A stretch of 41,744 bases of DNA, taken from Nitrospiraceae bacterium (GTDB taxonomy: Bacteria; Nitrospirota; Nitrospiria; Nitrospirales; Nitrospiraceae). Under the pieces are notes generated by a model. That model searched no databases. It saw only the letters and a program-made list of their open reading frames with translations, and was not told the origin of the DNA. The stretch is from assembly GCA_014379455.1 (NCBI GenBank), contig JACMLT010000009.1, forward strand, positions 1 to 41,744, read 5' to 3'. Below, piece by piece: positions 1 through 9,569 of the stretch (within the stretch, counting starts at the first letter, position 1; every line of letters begins with the position of its first letter). Made by a program: the position numbers and the translations under genes.

Positions 1-734
1 ACGATCGTGCGGCTCAAGACTTGGTTGACCGCGTTGTTGATGATGGTCTCTTCGCTCTCCCGCCTCCGCATCCTGAGGTTTTCCCTGATTCGATCGAACA
101 CCACCACCGTATCCGTCATCGAATAGCCGGCTAACGTCAGCAAGGCCGTCACGACGAGCAAGGTAATTTCTTTGTCTAGAATATAGAAGGCGCCCAATAC
201 CGCCAATACGTCATGAAAGGTTGCCAAGGCCGCAGCGATGCCGAAACGAAATTCGAACCGCGCCGCCACATACAGAATGATTCCGGCAAAGGAAATGAGG
301 ATCGCAATGAGGGCGTCTCCTTGAAGTTTCTTCCCGATAGTCGGCCCAATTTCCGTACTGGAATCGACCACGAAATGGTTCGAGGCAAACTCCTTCGTAA
401 AGACCGCCACGACCCGATCGGCGACTTTTTCCTCGATGGTCGTCGACGCCTTCAGACGGATCAGGAGTTTGTTGTCCTGACCGAACTCTTGCAGCTCGGC
501 GTTACCCAGGCCGTTCGCCTCCAAGACTTTTCTCGCTTCGTCGATCCGAATTGCTTGATCGAACTTCAGCTGCACCGCGGTCCCCCCCGCGAAGTCGATC
601 CCGAGATTCGCCGACCCTCTGCCAATTTGAATGATCGCCACAATGCCCAGCACCACCATGATGCCGGAAAAGAGAAAGGCCCAACGGCGCTTCGCCATGA
701 AATCGATACTGGTTTTCCCGAGGATCTCCAACAT
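1..734 (-). CDS. secF: SecF, protein translocase membrane subunit (3' end cut by window)
   Basis: SecF pairs with SecD in the inner membrane and uses the proton motive force to help the SecYEG/SecA translocon pull preproteins to the periplasm. The ATG at 734 opens MLEILGKTSIDFMAKRRW, followed by a first membrane helix and the family motif GIDFAGGTAVQLKF. Near the window edge come several helices and the conserved VVVFDRIRENLRMRRRE motif. About 244 codons are visible; the C-terminus lies beyond base 1, which is why the ORF track misses the gene. secD ends 15 bases upstream on the same strand, as in the usual yajC-secD-secF order. The family assignment is secure; only the missing end is unseen. 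Confidence 0.95.
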   Translation of the reverse strand, partial: MLEILGKTSIDFMAKRRWAFLFSGIMVVLGIVAIIQIGRGSANLGIDFAGGTAVQLKFDQAIRIDEARKVLEANGLGNAELQEFGQDNKLLIRLKASTTIEEKVADRVVAVFTKEFASNHFVVDSSTEIGPTIGKKLQGDALIAILISFAGIILYVAARFEFRFGIAAALATFHDVLAVLGAFYILDKEITLLVVTALLTLAGYSMTDTVVVFDRIRENLRMRRRESEETIINNAVNQVLSRTI

Positions 735-749
735 GCCGGCTCCTTCGAA

Positions 750-2393
750 CTAGATGCTTAACTGTCCCACTTTGTGTCGTTGATTCAAGAGGTCGAAGAT
801 GACCTTGGTGCCAATCAAGGCGGTAAACAGATTGATCCCGATTCCAAGACACAAGGTCACGGCAAATCCTTTGATCGGCCCTGTGCCGAAGAGGAACAGC
901 GCCACCCCCGTAATCAGGGTGGTCACGTGCGAGTCGACAATCGTCAGTAGCGCCTTGTCATAGCCTCCATCTATCGCCAAACGAACCGCTTTCCCCGATC
1001 GCAGCTCCTCGCGGATACGCTCGAAGATCAGCACGTTCGAATCGACGCCCATCCCGATCGTGAGCACGATTCCGGCAATCCCCGGCAATGTCAGGGTTGC
1101 GTTCAATGCCGAGAGCGCTCCGATCAAGCACAACAGATTGAGCATCAGCGCAAAATCTGCGATCACGCCAGACAGCCGGTAATACACGATCATGAAAATG
1201 ACCACCATGGCACCGGCAAACAGCGTGGCCTGCACGCCCTTCTCGATCGAATCTTTCCCGAGCGACGGCCCGACCGTGAGGTCCTGAATGATCTTGAGCG
1301 GAGCCGGCAACGCGCCGGCCCGGAGCACGATGGCGAGGTCGTTCGCCTCTTGCATGGAAAACGTTCCAGTGATTTGCGCGCGACCCCCGGTGATGCGGTC
1401 CTGAATCACCGGTGCAGAATAAATCGTATTGTCGAGCACGACTGCCATGCGCTTCTTGATGTTGTCGCCCGTAATCCGTTCGAATTCACGACCGCCCTTC
1501 CCGTCAAAGGTGATCGATACATAGGGATCGTTGAATTGACCGATCGAGACCCGTGCATCGCTCAACACATCGCCGGTCAGCATGACCCGCTTTTTCACGA
1601 GATACGGAATGCGATATTCGCGGCCGGTGTCCTTGTCGACCCCTCGCTCAAAAAGAATCTGATCGCCGGCCGGCAGCTTGGACTCGGCCTGCTTGAGAAC
1701 CTCTTCCTCTTTGTCTTTCGGAATACGGGAAGGCAAATCCAGCTTCGACTGGTTGTCCTCATCGAGCATCTTAAATTCGAGCAAGGCTGTCTCTTTGATC
1801 AAATCCCTGGCACGCTTGGGTTCTTTCACGCCGGGCAACTGTACGACGATCTGCTTCAACCCCTGCCGCTGCACGATCGGTTCCGCCACGCCGAACTGGT
1901 CGATACGGTTTCGGATCGTTTCCAACGCTTGGTTGATGGCAGAGTCCTTGATCCGTTTGACCTCGGCTTCTCGCAACTCCCACACCAGCCGATTAGCCGA
2001 TCCGGCAGACGCGGTCTCGCTGAAGGTCGGATAGTCGTCGATCAACTTCTGAATCTGCTCCTTGAGTTCAGCATTTTGAAACTGCATCGTGACCTGAGTC
2101 TGTCCCGTCCGCGTGACAGACTCCACGGGGATTTTCTTTTCAACCAAGACATCTTGAAGGGACGCGACCGATCGATCGACGGCAATTTCGACCGCACGAT
2201 CTTCGTCCACCTCCATGACGAGGTGAATCCCGCCTTGGAGATCCAAGCCCAACGTAATGCCTTTATTCGGCATCACCTGCTTCAGCCAACCAGGCAACGC
2301 CTGATAGAAGGGCTGATAGGTAGGAATGAAGAAGATCACCGACAGCACCACCACCAGCGCTAACAATGTTAACCGCCCGCCCACCTTTTTCAT
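750..2393 (-). CDS. secD: SecD, protein translocase membrane subunit
   Basis: SecD forms the SecDF complex that drives late steps of protein export with the proton gradient. The 547-aa product has an N-terminal helix (about residues 8-25) and the signature LGLDLQGGIHLVMEVD near residue 48. A large periplasmic region follows, then a C-terminal block of membrane helices with the GMGVDSNVLIFERIREEL motif. Length is normal for a stand-alone SecD. It sits between yajC and secF on one strand with gaps of 30 and 15 bases, so the three are probably co-transcribed. The ATG has only a distant purine-rich stretch (AAGGGG, 11 bases upstream) as ribosome binding site. The plus-strand 337-aa ORF inside it is a shadow. 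Confidence 0.97.
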   Translation of the reverse strand: MKKVGGRLTLLALVVVLSVIFFIPTYQPFYQALPGWLKQVMPNKGITLGLDLQGGIHLVMEVDEDRAVEIAVDRSVASLQDVLVEKKIPVESVTRTGQTQVTMQFQNAELKEQIQKLIDDYPTFSETASAGSANRLVWELREAEVKRIKDSAINQALETIRNRIDQFGVAEPIVQRQGLKQIVVQLPGVKEPKRARDLIKETALLEFKMLDEDNQSKLDLPSRIPKDKEEEVLKQAESKLPAGDQILFERGVDKDTGREYRIPYLVKKRVMLTGDVLSDARVSIGQFNDPYVSITFDGKGGREFERITGDNIKKRMAVVLDNTIYSAPVIQDRITGGRAQITGTFSMQEANDLAIVLRAGALPAPLKIIQDLTVGPSLGKDSIEKGVQATLFAGAMVVIFMIVYYRLSGVIADFALMLNLLCLIGALSALNATLTLPGIAGIVLTIGMGVDSNVLIFERIREELRSGKAVRLAIDGGYDKALLTIVDSHVTTLITGVALFLFGTGPIKGFAVTLCLGIGINLFTALIGTKVIFDLLNQRHKVGQLSI

Positions 2394-2423
2394 GTCGTCC
2401 GGTACCCCTTTATCCTGAGCAGT

Positions 2424-2777
2424 CTACGAGTCCTTGTCCTTTTCCTCATCGTCGCCACCACGTAATCGGGCAATCTGATCCCGTTGTATGCGAATCTTCG
2501 CAGTATCCGCGATCTGCAACGTCACCGTCGCCCTCCCGAGATTCGTCACCGTGCCCCAGATGCCTGACGCCGTGACGACCTTGTCGCCCTTCTTCAGAGC
2601 CTCCAGTAATACCTTCTGCTGTTTCGCGCGTTTTTGTTGCGGCAAAATAACCAGGAAATAAAAAATGACGAAGATCAGCGCGAACGGAACGAGGGAGAGG
2701 ATTGTGTTGGCCGTGGAACCCGAACCTGCCCCCCCTCCACCGAACAACTGAGCCATTACGAGCGATTGCATGACCAT
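2424..2777 (-). CDS. yajC: YajC, preprotein translocase accessory subunit
   Basis: YajC is a small one-helix membrane protein that associates with SecDF. The product has a short glycine-rich N-terminus, one hydrophobic helix (NTILSLVPFALIFVIFYFLV), then the family hallmark ILPQQKRAKQQKVLLEALKKGDKVVTASGIWGTV and a charged, acidic tail. I start it at the ATG at 2777 (MVMQSLVMAQLF) and not the track's GTG at 2783. The sequence GAGGAG ends five bases before this ATG but overlaps the GTG. This gives 117 residues, typical for the family. It is the first gene of the yajC-secD-secF run. Confidence 0.95.
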   Translation of the reverse strand: MVMQSLVMAQLFGGGGAGSGSTANTILSLVPFALIFVIFYFLVILPQQKRAKQQKVLLEALKKGDKVVTASGIWGTVTNLGRATVTLQIADTAKIRIQRDQIARLRGGDDEEKDKDS

Positions 2778-2986
2778 ACACACTCCTCTTCAACAGCATT
2801 AGCAGGCTAAAAATTCAGTTTGTGCAAAAAATCCGCTACGCTCATGTAAATGGCACTCGCGCAAAAACTGTCCACAGGATGATTAACAATGCTGTCCAAC
2901 AAGCCGTGAACGTTACCCGTAAAATATTTTGGAGAAAGAGCCCTTGGCAGCCCTACGTTTCACATTTTACCGCTCACGTTTTACCG
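2778..2986. other. intergenic region between tgt and yajC
   Basis: I see no convincing gene in these 209 bases; the two plus-strand ORFs in the track have no start context and no recognisable content. The right part is fairly AT-rich. The left end, next to the tgt stop codon, carries the GTAAAACGTGAG/GTGAAACG type repeat that is annotated separately. Confidence 0.6.
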
Positions 2987-2989
2987 CTA
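2951..2989. repeat. GTGAAACG-type intergenic repeat, copy 1
   Basis: Read on the minus strand, GGTAAAACGTGAG is followed by GGTAAAATGTGAAACG. This belongs to the same short motif family as the copies near 20.75, 21.3, 22.17, 29.67 and 40.79 kb. It lies immediately after and slightly overlaps the tgt stop codon. Confidence 0.5.
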
Positions 2990-4156
2990 ATCCCCTCCGG
3001 CATGCCGACGCACATCGGCATCAGCCACGCCTACCGACGAGCCATCCATCACAGCCCGGTCGCGAGATCGGTAAAAGTCTTCACGGAACGACCGGAACGT
3101 CCCTTGTGCGATTGCTGACCGCACCTGGCCCATCAGATCAGCAAAATACCAGAGATTGTGGATCGTATTCAGTCTCGACGACAGCATCTCTTTCATCTGA
3201 AAGAGGTGGTGCAGATAGGCGCGTGAGTAGCGCGCGCAGACCGGGCAGCCGCAGGCCGGATCGATCGGCTGCTCATCACGAATATACCGCGCTTGCTTAA
3301 TCACGACTCGCCCGAAACTCGTAAAAAGCGAGCCAGTCCGCCCATGGCGCGAAGGCACCACACAATCGAACAGGTCGATCCCGCGCGCCACGCCTTCGAT
3401 TAAATCCTCGGGCATCCCTACGCCCATCAAATACCGTGGCTTCGAAGCCGGCAGCTCTGGCACAGTCACATCCAACATGGTGTACATCTCTGCCTTCGAT
3501 TCTCCCACTGAGAGCCCACCGACCGCGTAGCCCTCGAACCCAAGCCCAGCGAGATCGCGGGCGGAGGTCACGCGGAGATCTGCATCCAGACCACCCTGCA
3601 CAATCCCAAAGAGGGCTTGATCCCTTCGGCGCCGGCTGGCCTGACAACGTTGGGCCCAAAGGGTCGTCCGACGTACCGCATCGCGCACGATCGCTCTGTC
3701 AGCCGGTAAGGCCACACAGTGATCGAACGCCATCATGATATCAGCCCCCAACGCTTCTTCTATCTCGATGGCTGTCTCCGGCGTGATGAAATGTGTGGAC
3801 CCATCGAGATGCGATTGAAAGCTCACGCCCTCGTCCGTCACCTTGCAAAGCTTGGCAAGGCTGAAAATCTGAAATCCTCCGCTGTCTGTCAAGATGGCCC
3901 CCGACCATCCTGTAAACCGATGTAACCCACCCATCTCAGCCACGATCTTGTGCCCAGGCCGCAGATAGAGATGGTAGGCATTGTTCAGCATGAGTCGAAA
4001 TCCAAGCTGTTCTAAATCGACAGGATCGATCCCCTTCACTGGTCCTAGCGTGCCAACCGGCATAAAGGCGGGCGTGTCGATCACACCATGAGCAGTGCTG
4101 AGCCTCCCCAAGCGCGCACTCGTCTCACGATCCGCCTGCTGAACTAAAAAATCCAC
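2987..4156 (-). CDS. tgt: queuine tRNA-ribosyltransferase (TGT)
   Basis: TGT exchanges guanine-34 for the queuosine precursor preQ1 in tRNAs with GUN anticodons. Diagnostic segments are FMPVGTLGPVKGI, the catalytic-site stretch ILTDSGGFQIFSL, MAFDHC, the substrate loop GIVQGGL, YAVGGLSVGE and LFDCVVPSRHGRTG. The zinc site CGCPVCARYSRAYLHHL appears near residue 310. The 389 residues are normal or slightly long at the C-terminus. The start is GTG with AGAGGG a few bases upstream. It lies 15 bases after argS on the same strand. The assignment is secure. Confidence 0.97.
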   Translation of the reverse strand: MDFLVQQADRETSARLGRLSTAHGVIDTPAFMPVGTLGPVKGIDPVDLEQLGFRLMLNNAYHLYLRPGHKIVAEMGGLHRFTGWSGAILTDSGGFQIFSLAKLCKVTDEGVSFQSHLDGSTHFITPETAIEIEEALGADIMMAFDHCVALPADRAIVRDAVRRTTLWAQRCQASRRRRDQALFGIVQGGLDADLRVTSARDLAGLGFEGYAVGGLSVGESKAEMYTMLDVTVPELPASKPRYLMGVGMPEDLIEGVARGIDLFDCVVPSRHGRTGSLFTSFGRVVIKQARYIRDEQPIDPACGCPVCARYSRAYLHHLFQMKEMLSSRLNTIHNLWYFADLMGQVRSAIAQGTFRSFREDFYRSRDRAVMDGSSVGVADADVRRHAGGD

Positions 4157-4171
4157 AATCCCTCTTGCCAG

Positions 4172-5926
4172 CTACATCTGCTCCGGCGCGGAAATCCCAA
4201 GCACGCCGAGCCCATTCTTCAAGACTTGCTGGATTCCACTCATCAACGCCAGCCTCGCCGCAGTCCGTTCGGGAGTCGGCACCTCCTTGTGCAACCCCTC
4301 GGCTGGAGCTAATCCTTCAGGAGTCACCGACAACAGATCGCGGTCCGCAGCAGGAGGCAGAATCCGATGCTTGTTATAAAACGTGTGGAGCAGGCCAGCC
4401 AATTGCTGGAGATAATAGGTCATCCGATGGGGCTCATAGGCCATGGCACTACCCTGCAGAATAGAGGGATACGCCGAGAGCTTGCGAATCAGTCCCAATT
4501 CATCCGGATCAGTCAATACCGTCAAATCCGTCTCGCTCGGCAAGGGACAGGCGATGCCTCGATCTGTGGCAACACGCGAGAGACTGGCGATCCTAGCATG
4601 GGCGTATTGCACATAGTACACGGGATTATCGGATGACCGCTGCTTCGCCAGTTCCAGATCGAAATCCAGATGCGAACTGGAATCGCGCATCAAGAAAAAG
4701 AACTTCGCCGCATCGGCCCCGACTTCATCGATCACTTCCCGCATCGTAATGAACTCGCCGGCCCGCTTCGACATTTCCACTTTTTTCCCACCGCGCAACA
4801 AATTCACCATCTGGACCAGCACGACCTGGAGGCGATCTTTCGGATGCCCATAGGCCTGTACGACCGCTTGCATGCGAGGAATGTACCCATGGTGATCCGC
4901 GCCCCACACGTCGATGAGAAGATCGTATCCGCGCTGCAACTTATCTTGGTGGTAGGCAATATCGGAGGCCAGATATGTATACTCCCCATCCTGTTTCCGC
5001 ACAACACGATCCTTCTCATCCCCGAACGCCGAGGATCTGAACCACCAGGCCCCTTCCTGTTCGAACAGGAACTGTTGCGATTTCAATTCATCCAACACCC
5101 GTTGAACCGCCCCTGAATTCACGAGAGAAGCCTCGCTAAACCAGGACTCGAACTCGATCCCGAAGGACTTCAGATCCTCGCGAATCAGCCGCAGCAATTC
5201 CTGGTTGGCGAACGTTCGACAGCGCTCCTCGACTTCTGTGGCCATCCGTCCAGCCAGCTCAGGCCCGAGCTGTTGATGCACCCGCTCAGCTACCGCCGTG
5301 ATATAGGCCCCGTGATAGCCCTCTGCAGGAAACTCGACAGGCCGGTTAGACAGTTCCTCGTAACGCGCATAGACGGAGGCCCCCAGCAATTTCATCTGCC
5401 GGCCGGCGTCGTTGATGTAGTACTCGCTCACAACGTCATAGCCGACCGCCTTGAGCATGTTCGCAACCGCTTGCCCAACCGCCGCACCTCTCCCATGCCC
5501 TACATGCAATGGACCGGTCGGATTCGCACTCACATATTCCACCAACACTCGGCGCCGTTGCCCAATTTCCGCTCGCCCGTAGACAGACCCTTCCCGCTCG
5601 ATTTCCCTGAGCACTTCCTGCCAAATGGCTGGTTTAACCGTGAGGTTGAGAAATCCAGGCCTGGCAATTTCTACCCGGTCGAAAAGCTGATCGCGTTGAG
5701 CAAGATTGTCGATGATAATTTGGGCGATATCGTGGGGGGCTCGTTGCTCAGACACGGCGAGCGACATGGCGACTGTGGAAGCTAAGTCTCCCCATTCAGG
5801 GCGTTTGGGAGTATCCAGACTCACCTGAGGCCAGGATTCCGTCTTTAACTGGCCCTTCTTTTTGGCCCCGTCGAGCGCTCCAATCAATGCGCTGGTGACC
5901 TTTTCCTGAACAACCCCGCTGGACAA
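4172..5926 (-). CDS. argS: arginyl-tRNA synthetase (ArgRS)
   Basis: ArgRS charges tRNA-Arg with arginine and ATP. The class I signature appears as ANPTGPLHVGHGRG (HVGH in place of HIGH, about residue 132), with a KMSKS-like KKVEMSKRAGEF near residue 390. The N-terminal Arg-tRNA recognition domain precedes them, and the C-terminal DALR anticodon-binding domain ends the protein. Length (584 aa) is typical. The start is TTG, supported by AGGAG eight bases upstream. It is followed 15 bases later by tgt. Nothing is unusual except the TTG start. Confidence 0.97.
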   Translation of the reverse strand: MSSGVVQEKVTSALIGALDGAKKKGQLKTESWPQVSLDTPKRPEWGDLASTVAMSLAVSEQRAPHDIAQIIIDNLAQRDQLFDRVEIARPGFLNLTVKPAIWQEVLREIEREGSVYGRAEIGQRRRVLVEYVSANPTGPLHVGHGRGAAVGQAVANMLKAVGYDVVSEYYINDAGRQMKLLGASVYARYEELSNRPVEFPAEGYHGAYITAVAERVHQQLGPELAGRMATEVEERCRTFANQELLRLIREDLKSFGIEFESWFSEASLVNSGAVQRVLDELKSQQFLFEQEGAWWFRSSAFGDEKDRVVRKQDGEYTYLASDIAYHQDKLQRGYDLLIDVWGADHHGYIPRMQAVVQAYGHPKDRLQVVLVQMVNLLRGGKKVEMSKRAGEFITMREVIDEVGADAAKFFFLMRDSSSHLDFDLELAKQRSSDNPVYYVQYAHARIASLSRVATDRGIACPLPSETDLTVLTDPDELGLIRKLSAYPSILQGSAMAYEPHRMTYYLQQLAGLLHTFYNKHRILPPAADRDLLSVTPEGLAPAEGLHKEVPTPERTAARLALMSGIQQVLKNGLGVLGISAPEQM

Positions 5927-5977
5927 GAAAATAGCTCCTAAGTCCTTACCAATGAAAGGGAAAAAGAACTGGTCACT

Positions 5978-7003
5978 TTAGCATACGGGATAATCAGTGA
6001 CAAGGCAGCCAGATGGAATTCTCCGTCGAATCGCTGCTTCATCGAGGCGGGTGAGACATAGTGCCACAAGATCATCCGTTGGTAGATCGAGACAAGGTTT
6101 CCCCTTACATCGACTCACCTCGTCCCATGATCGGCAGAGGCACGATGCGCCCTGCACGACGGTCATGTGGATGCCACGAGGAGCCCAGCGAGCAGGATCG
6201 GTCGGCCCGAATAGAGCCACCATGTGTACCCCCATTAGTCCTGCCATATGCGTGATCCCAGAATCCTGCCCGACAAAAAGTTGTGATTGTGCAAGCACTC
6301 CGGCGACAGTGAGGAGATCAAGGTCCCTCAAAATAATTGGTGGGTTTGAGCTTAACTGGAGTAGACGCTCAACCGGCTCCCGATCTGCCGGCCCTTCAAG
6401 AATCACCGGAATGGCGCCAACACGCTGAACAGCGACGACTACGGGCAGGAGTGTCTCCGGTGCCACACATTTATGGGGGCTGCCACTCCCCGGATGAATG
6501 ACAACAAGAGACTGTCCGATAGAGTGGCCCGCCGCTTCCAGGCAGGCTCGCCCAAGCTGGATGGCCGGTTCCGTTACCTTCAGCAGAACATCTCCATCAT
6601 CTTCAGAGGGGACCTCATCGATCGTTTCAAGAAATTTGTCTTGCTGATGTGCCGCCAGAATTTCAGTCGAAAATGGAGACCTGACGATTACCGTTCGAAC
6701 TCCAAAGGCCTTAAGGGTCCCGCTTAAAGTGCCATCAAGACTCTGCGTCCAGCCGATTGCGAGGTCACAGTCCAGCAACCATGTTCGCATCTGACCCGTA
6801 ACAGAGTCTGCGCCCACGAATAAGTCCGCACAATCGCGTCCCTGTATTGAGGTCCATGTATCGACGACATCGCAGGCGTAAAGTAGCTTTGCGGCCTGAG
6901 CCTCTGCACAGAGTGCCAGCCGATAGTCTGGGAAACGAGTCCGCACGCGAACCATAGCCGGAACTGCCAATAGCACATCGCCAAGGCTGCCGGGATGGAT
7001 CAT
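5978..7003 (-). CDS. glycosyltransferase family 9 (heptosyltransferase-like)
   Basis: GT9 enzymes transfer heptose or related sugars from a nucleotide-sugar to lipopolysaccharide core acceptors at the cytoplasmic face of the inner membrane. The N-terminus MIHPGSLGDVLLAVPAM matches the family's GxLGD motif. The donor-binding half has VVIHPGSGSPHK and GQDSGITHMAGLMGVHMVALFGPTDPARW. I prefer the ATG at 7003 over the track's ATG at 7030, because AGAAGGA lies eight bases before it and the family motif begins right there. The product is then 341 aa. It follows mobA on the same strand, a link that is probably only transcriptional. The exact acceptor sugar cannot be told. Confidence 0.85.
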   Translation of the reverse strand: MIHPGSLGDVLLAVPAMVRVRTRFPDYRLALCAEAQAAKLLYACDVVDTWTSIQGRDCADLFVGADSVTGQMRTWLLDCDLAIGWTQSLDGTLSGTLKAFGVRTVIVRSPFSTEILAAHQQDKFLETIDEVPSEDDGDVLLKVTEPAIQLGRACLEAAGHSIGQSLVVIHPGSGSPHKCVAPETLLPVVVAVQRVGAIPVILEGPADREPVERLLQLSSNPPIILRDLDLLTVAGVLAQSQLFVGQDSGITHMAGLMGVHMVALFGPTDPARWAPRGIHMTVVQGASCLCRSWDEVSRCKGKPCLDLPTDDLVALCLTRLDEAAIRRRIPSGCLVTDYPVC

Positions 7004-7035
7004 TATGATCGTCCTTCTCACAGTAGGCATGACGG

Positions 7036-7650
7036 TTATCCCGCAGGAGGAACCCGAGTCAACAGAAGCCGTGCCTCTTCAAGCTCAGCCACTGTATTCA
7101 CATTATAAAAGGAACGATAGGAAGGATCGAGAGTGAATAAGTCCTCCTCCGTGACATACTGTACGCGGAGAGACGATTGCGAAACCATCTCTTGGACCTT
7201 AAGCCGCCGCGCCTGAATCATCTGTTCGACAAGCGGCACGCACCGTTTTCCATACAATGCATGCATCGGATGTAGACAACCTGCAAGTTTCGCCATCACA
7301 ATATCTGCGTTGGGCCTTCGACTTGTGAACTGAGCAATGACAGTCTGATTCAGAAATGGCATATCGCAGGCGACCACGAAAATGCTAGATGTTGTTGCTT
7401 CCATGAGCCCGGTATACAGCCCTCCGAGACTACCGCAATCAGGTACTAGGTCGCGCACAACTTTGGCATCGACGCCAAGTGGATCGCTGTCCTTCGCAAT
7501 GACGACTAGTACCTCCTGAAAGATTGAGTGAAGCACCGCCAGTCCACGTTCGAGGAGTGTCTGATCTCCCACGAGAAGGTGCCGTTTATCTTCGCCCATT
7601 CTTCGGCTTTTTCCTCCGGCCAGAAGGACGCCGGTTACTTCGATCTCCAC
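7036..7650 (-). CDS. mobA: MobA-like molybdenum cofactor guanylyltransferase
   Basis: MobA joins GMP to molybdopterin to form the guanine dinucleotide cofactor of DMSO-reductase-family molybdoenzymes. The N-terminus VTGVLLAGGKSRRMGEDK is the nucleotide-binding signature. VVACDMPFLN is the conserved metal-binding CDMP segment. Length (204 aa) fits the family. The start is GTG just after a run of G residues (GGGGGA). It lies downstream of the cytochrome/bd-like operon beyond a strong terminator. Inference: it serves a molybdenum enzyme such as nitrite oxidoreductase or nitrate reductase elsewhere in the genome, since no such enzyme is encoded here. Confidence 0.9.
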   Translation of the reverse strand: MEIEVTGVLLAGGKSRRMGEDKRHLLVGDQTLLERGLAVLHSIFQEVLVVIAKDSDPLGVDAKVVRDLVPDCGSLGGLYTGLMEATTSSIFVVACDMPFLNQTVIAQFTSRRPNADIVMAKLAGCLHPMHALYGKRCVPLVEQMIQARRLKVQEMVSQSSLRVQYVTEEDLFTLDPSYRSFYNVNTVAELEEARLLLTRVPPAG

Positions 7651-7678
7651 AATCCCCCAATGCGGCCGGCTAAATAGA

Positions 7679-7708
7679 AAGAGGGGGTGGGTCGCCCCAC
7701 CCCCTCTT
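7679..7708 (-). terminator. rho-independent terminator after the cytochrome operon
   Basis: A perfect 13-bp stem (AAGAGGGGGTGGG with its complement) closes a 4-base loop. On the minus strand it is followed by TTCTATTT. It begins 31 bases after the stop codon of the EB_dh-type cytochrome gene and separates it from mobA. Confidence 0.85.
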
Positions 7709-7739
7709 GATAGTTCAGACTCCTGTTGCTCTTAAAATC

Positions 7740-9521
7740 TTAGAGAGTCTTTTGCTTCCGCTTATTAGATCGTCTGGTCAGTATCCACCCTTCGAGAAGC
7801 ACCACACCAAACGCAATCACAACCGGATAGATATAGGCTTCACGAGGTGTCGGCGGCTCCAGGAAGGTATAGTAAAAAGCCGAGACTGCCATCTTCCTCC
7901 CTGCATCTCCATTATGTCCATCCCAAGCAAAGAACACCGTGGGAATGTACTGCCCCAATTCGAAGAAGGTATCTTCGTCGTAATCTTGATCTTTTTTGTT
8001 GCCTAACGGACGCTGAATGATTACCGTCCAGCGGCCATTCTTCCACTCAGAAAACAGTAATTTACTGCTCTCTTCGTAGTTGTCCCGCTCTTCAAAGTCC
8101 TTATCCCATCCAGTACCCTTGAAAGCGCGGAGCGACCCATCGGCCTCCCATTTCATAATGTCCATCGGGAACTGCTCGTTGCTGCCAAACAGATACCGCG
8201 GCTTAATCGGTGAGGGAAGCTCCTTCCACTTCACAGCAGTTTCGATGGCGACCGCATCGTTGTAGACCGTGTAGCTATTCTGACGCGAGGCAATGGAGCC
8301 CTCTTCACCGGTCTTCGGATCCTGCTCCTTGACATCGATATTGACGGAGGTTGGAGGCCAGGGCAACTTGCCTTCGGCGACGCTTTTCGTACGATCGTCC
8401 CACTGGAACATGAATGCGACATGTTTATCATTGTAGAGCGACTTCACCCAAATGTCGTCGATCCTGTTGACGAAGTTCCTTGGCTTATGGGTGATCTGAC
8501 CACCCATCGCGATAATTCTCCTGGCCCGCTTCTGCCAGAGTTCATTTTCAGGATCGGCTGGAATCTCTCCGTTTCCCAGGACCAGCCCAGAGGACAATAC
8601 AAAGTTCACCTTTGGTTTGTCTGTCAATTGATCGATCGAGAGGGGTGTTCCATCTGCCTCACGTTCACAGAGTGAGTTCACAAAGTTCGCAATGTGCCAC
8701 CGCTCTTCGACCGTGGTATTGTCAGCGAACGACGGCATCGGAGTACCGTTGACTCCGGTTGAAAACGTTCGGAAGATGTTCTTGACGTTATAGGGATCTT
8801 GCCGGCTGCCTCTGAAGTTCCAACACTTGTGCCAGTTAGCTGGCTGTATTGAAAAACCCCAATCGTCTTTGAGATTGAACGCATTGCCGTCGCCACGGCC
8901 ATCAGCGCCGTGACACTCGACACACTTCTTCTCGACAATGAGTTCTGCTCCCTTTTTTAAACTTTCCTCTGTCGCAGGAATCGGCTTCAGATCGCCTAGC
9001 TGCAATATACTCTGACTCTCTGACTGCTTGTCCGTAAATTTTCGATCTTTCACAAGCTGGGTGGTGACGAATGACAACACTTGGAGCCGTTGCTCTTCCG
9101 TCAGAATGCCTTCCCACGACGGCATCGCGGAACCTGGCAGACCGTGCGTCACAGTTTCAAATAGATCGTTCTGGCCAGGAGTGGGTTTTTTGGCATCGAA
9201 TAAAGGCAATTCGCCGCTGGCCGTGTGCCGAATCTTAAACGTCCCCTGGTTAAAGTTGCGGGGACGCGGCCAGAGACGATCGGCACCGGGCCCATCGCCC
9301 GCTCCATCGACCCCGTGACACCAGACGCACTTGGTGAAGTAGACCCGCTTTCCTGCCTCGATCATATCTGCAGAAGGCTCAGCCGCTAATTCACCCTTCT
9401 TAAAACCCGCAGGAAGAGTCTCTGCGGCAAAGGTCAGGCCTCCTGTGATTCCAGAGACCAGGATCACTCCGAAGGCAGTCGTGAGGAATGCCCCAGCCTT
9501 CAGCCTTATCGAATTCTTCAT
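7740..9521 (-). CDS. membrane-anchored diheme cytochrome c with ethylbenzene-dehydrogenase-gamma-like domain
   Basis: This is a predicted periplasmic electron carrier. After a signal sequence there are two c-type heme sites, CVWCHG (about residue 69 of the track ORF) and CVECHG (about 204). A C-terminal half (about 310-560) resembles the heme-b domain of ethylbenzene dehydrogenase gamma subunits, with KSLYNDKHVAFMFQWDD and PMDIMKWEADGS. A single helix near 568-585 with a basic tail anchors it. I start at ATG 9521 (MKNSIRLKAG) because AGGGA lies four bases before it; the track start is four codons earlier. It is the last gene of the operon containing the CydA-like subunit and two other cytochromes. 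Related domains occur in NxrC-type gamma subunits; whether this one docks to a molybdoenzyme or to the oxidase is unknown. Confidence 0.85.
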   Translation of the reverse strand: MKNSIRLKAGAFLTTAFGVILVSGITGGLTFAAETLPAGFKKGELAAEPSADMIEAGKRVYFTKCVWCHGVDGAGDGPGADRLWPRPRNFNQGTFKIRHTASGELPLFDAKKPTPGQNDLFETVTHGLPGSAMPSWEGILTEEQRLQVLSFVTTQLVKDRKFTDKQSESQSILQLGDLKPIPATEESLKKGAELIVEKKCVECHGADGRGDGNAFNLKDDWGFSIQPANWHKCWNFRGSRQDPYNVKNIFRTFSTGVNGTPMPSFADNTTVEERWHIANFVNSLCEREADGTPLSIDQLTDKPKVNFVLSSGLVLGNGEIPADPENELWQKRARRIIAMGGQITHKPRNFVNRIDDIWVKSLYNDKHVAFMFQWDDRTKSVAEGKLPWPPTSVNIDVKEQDPKTGEEGSIASRQNSYTVYNDAVAIETAVKWKELPSPIKPRYLFGSNEQFPMDIMKWEADGSLRAFKGTGWDKDFEERDNYEESSKLLFSEWKNGRWTVIIQRPLGNKKDQDYDEDTFFELGQYIPTVFFAWDGHNGDAGRKMAVSAFYYTFLEPPTPREAYIYPVVIAFGVVLLEGWILTRRSNKRKQKTL

Positions 9522-9569
9522 CGCTTCCCTCATGTCATAAATCCAGGTTGGCTATAAACTCGATGAACT

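Noticed and set aside
1350-2363. 337-aa plus-strand ORF
   Set aside because: It is exactly antisense to secD, has no ribosome binding site and no recognisable domain. Long shadows are expected in GC-rich genes.
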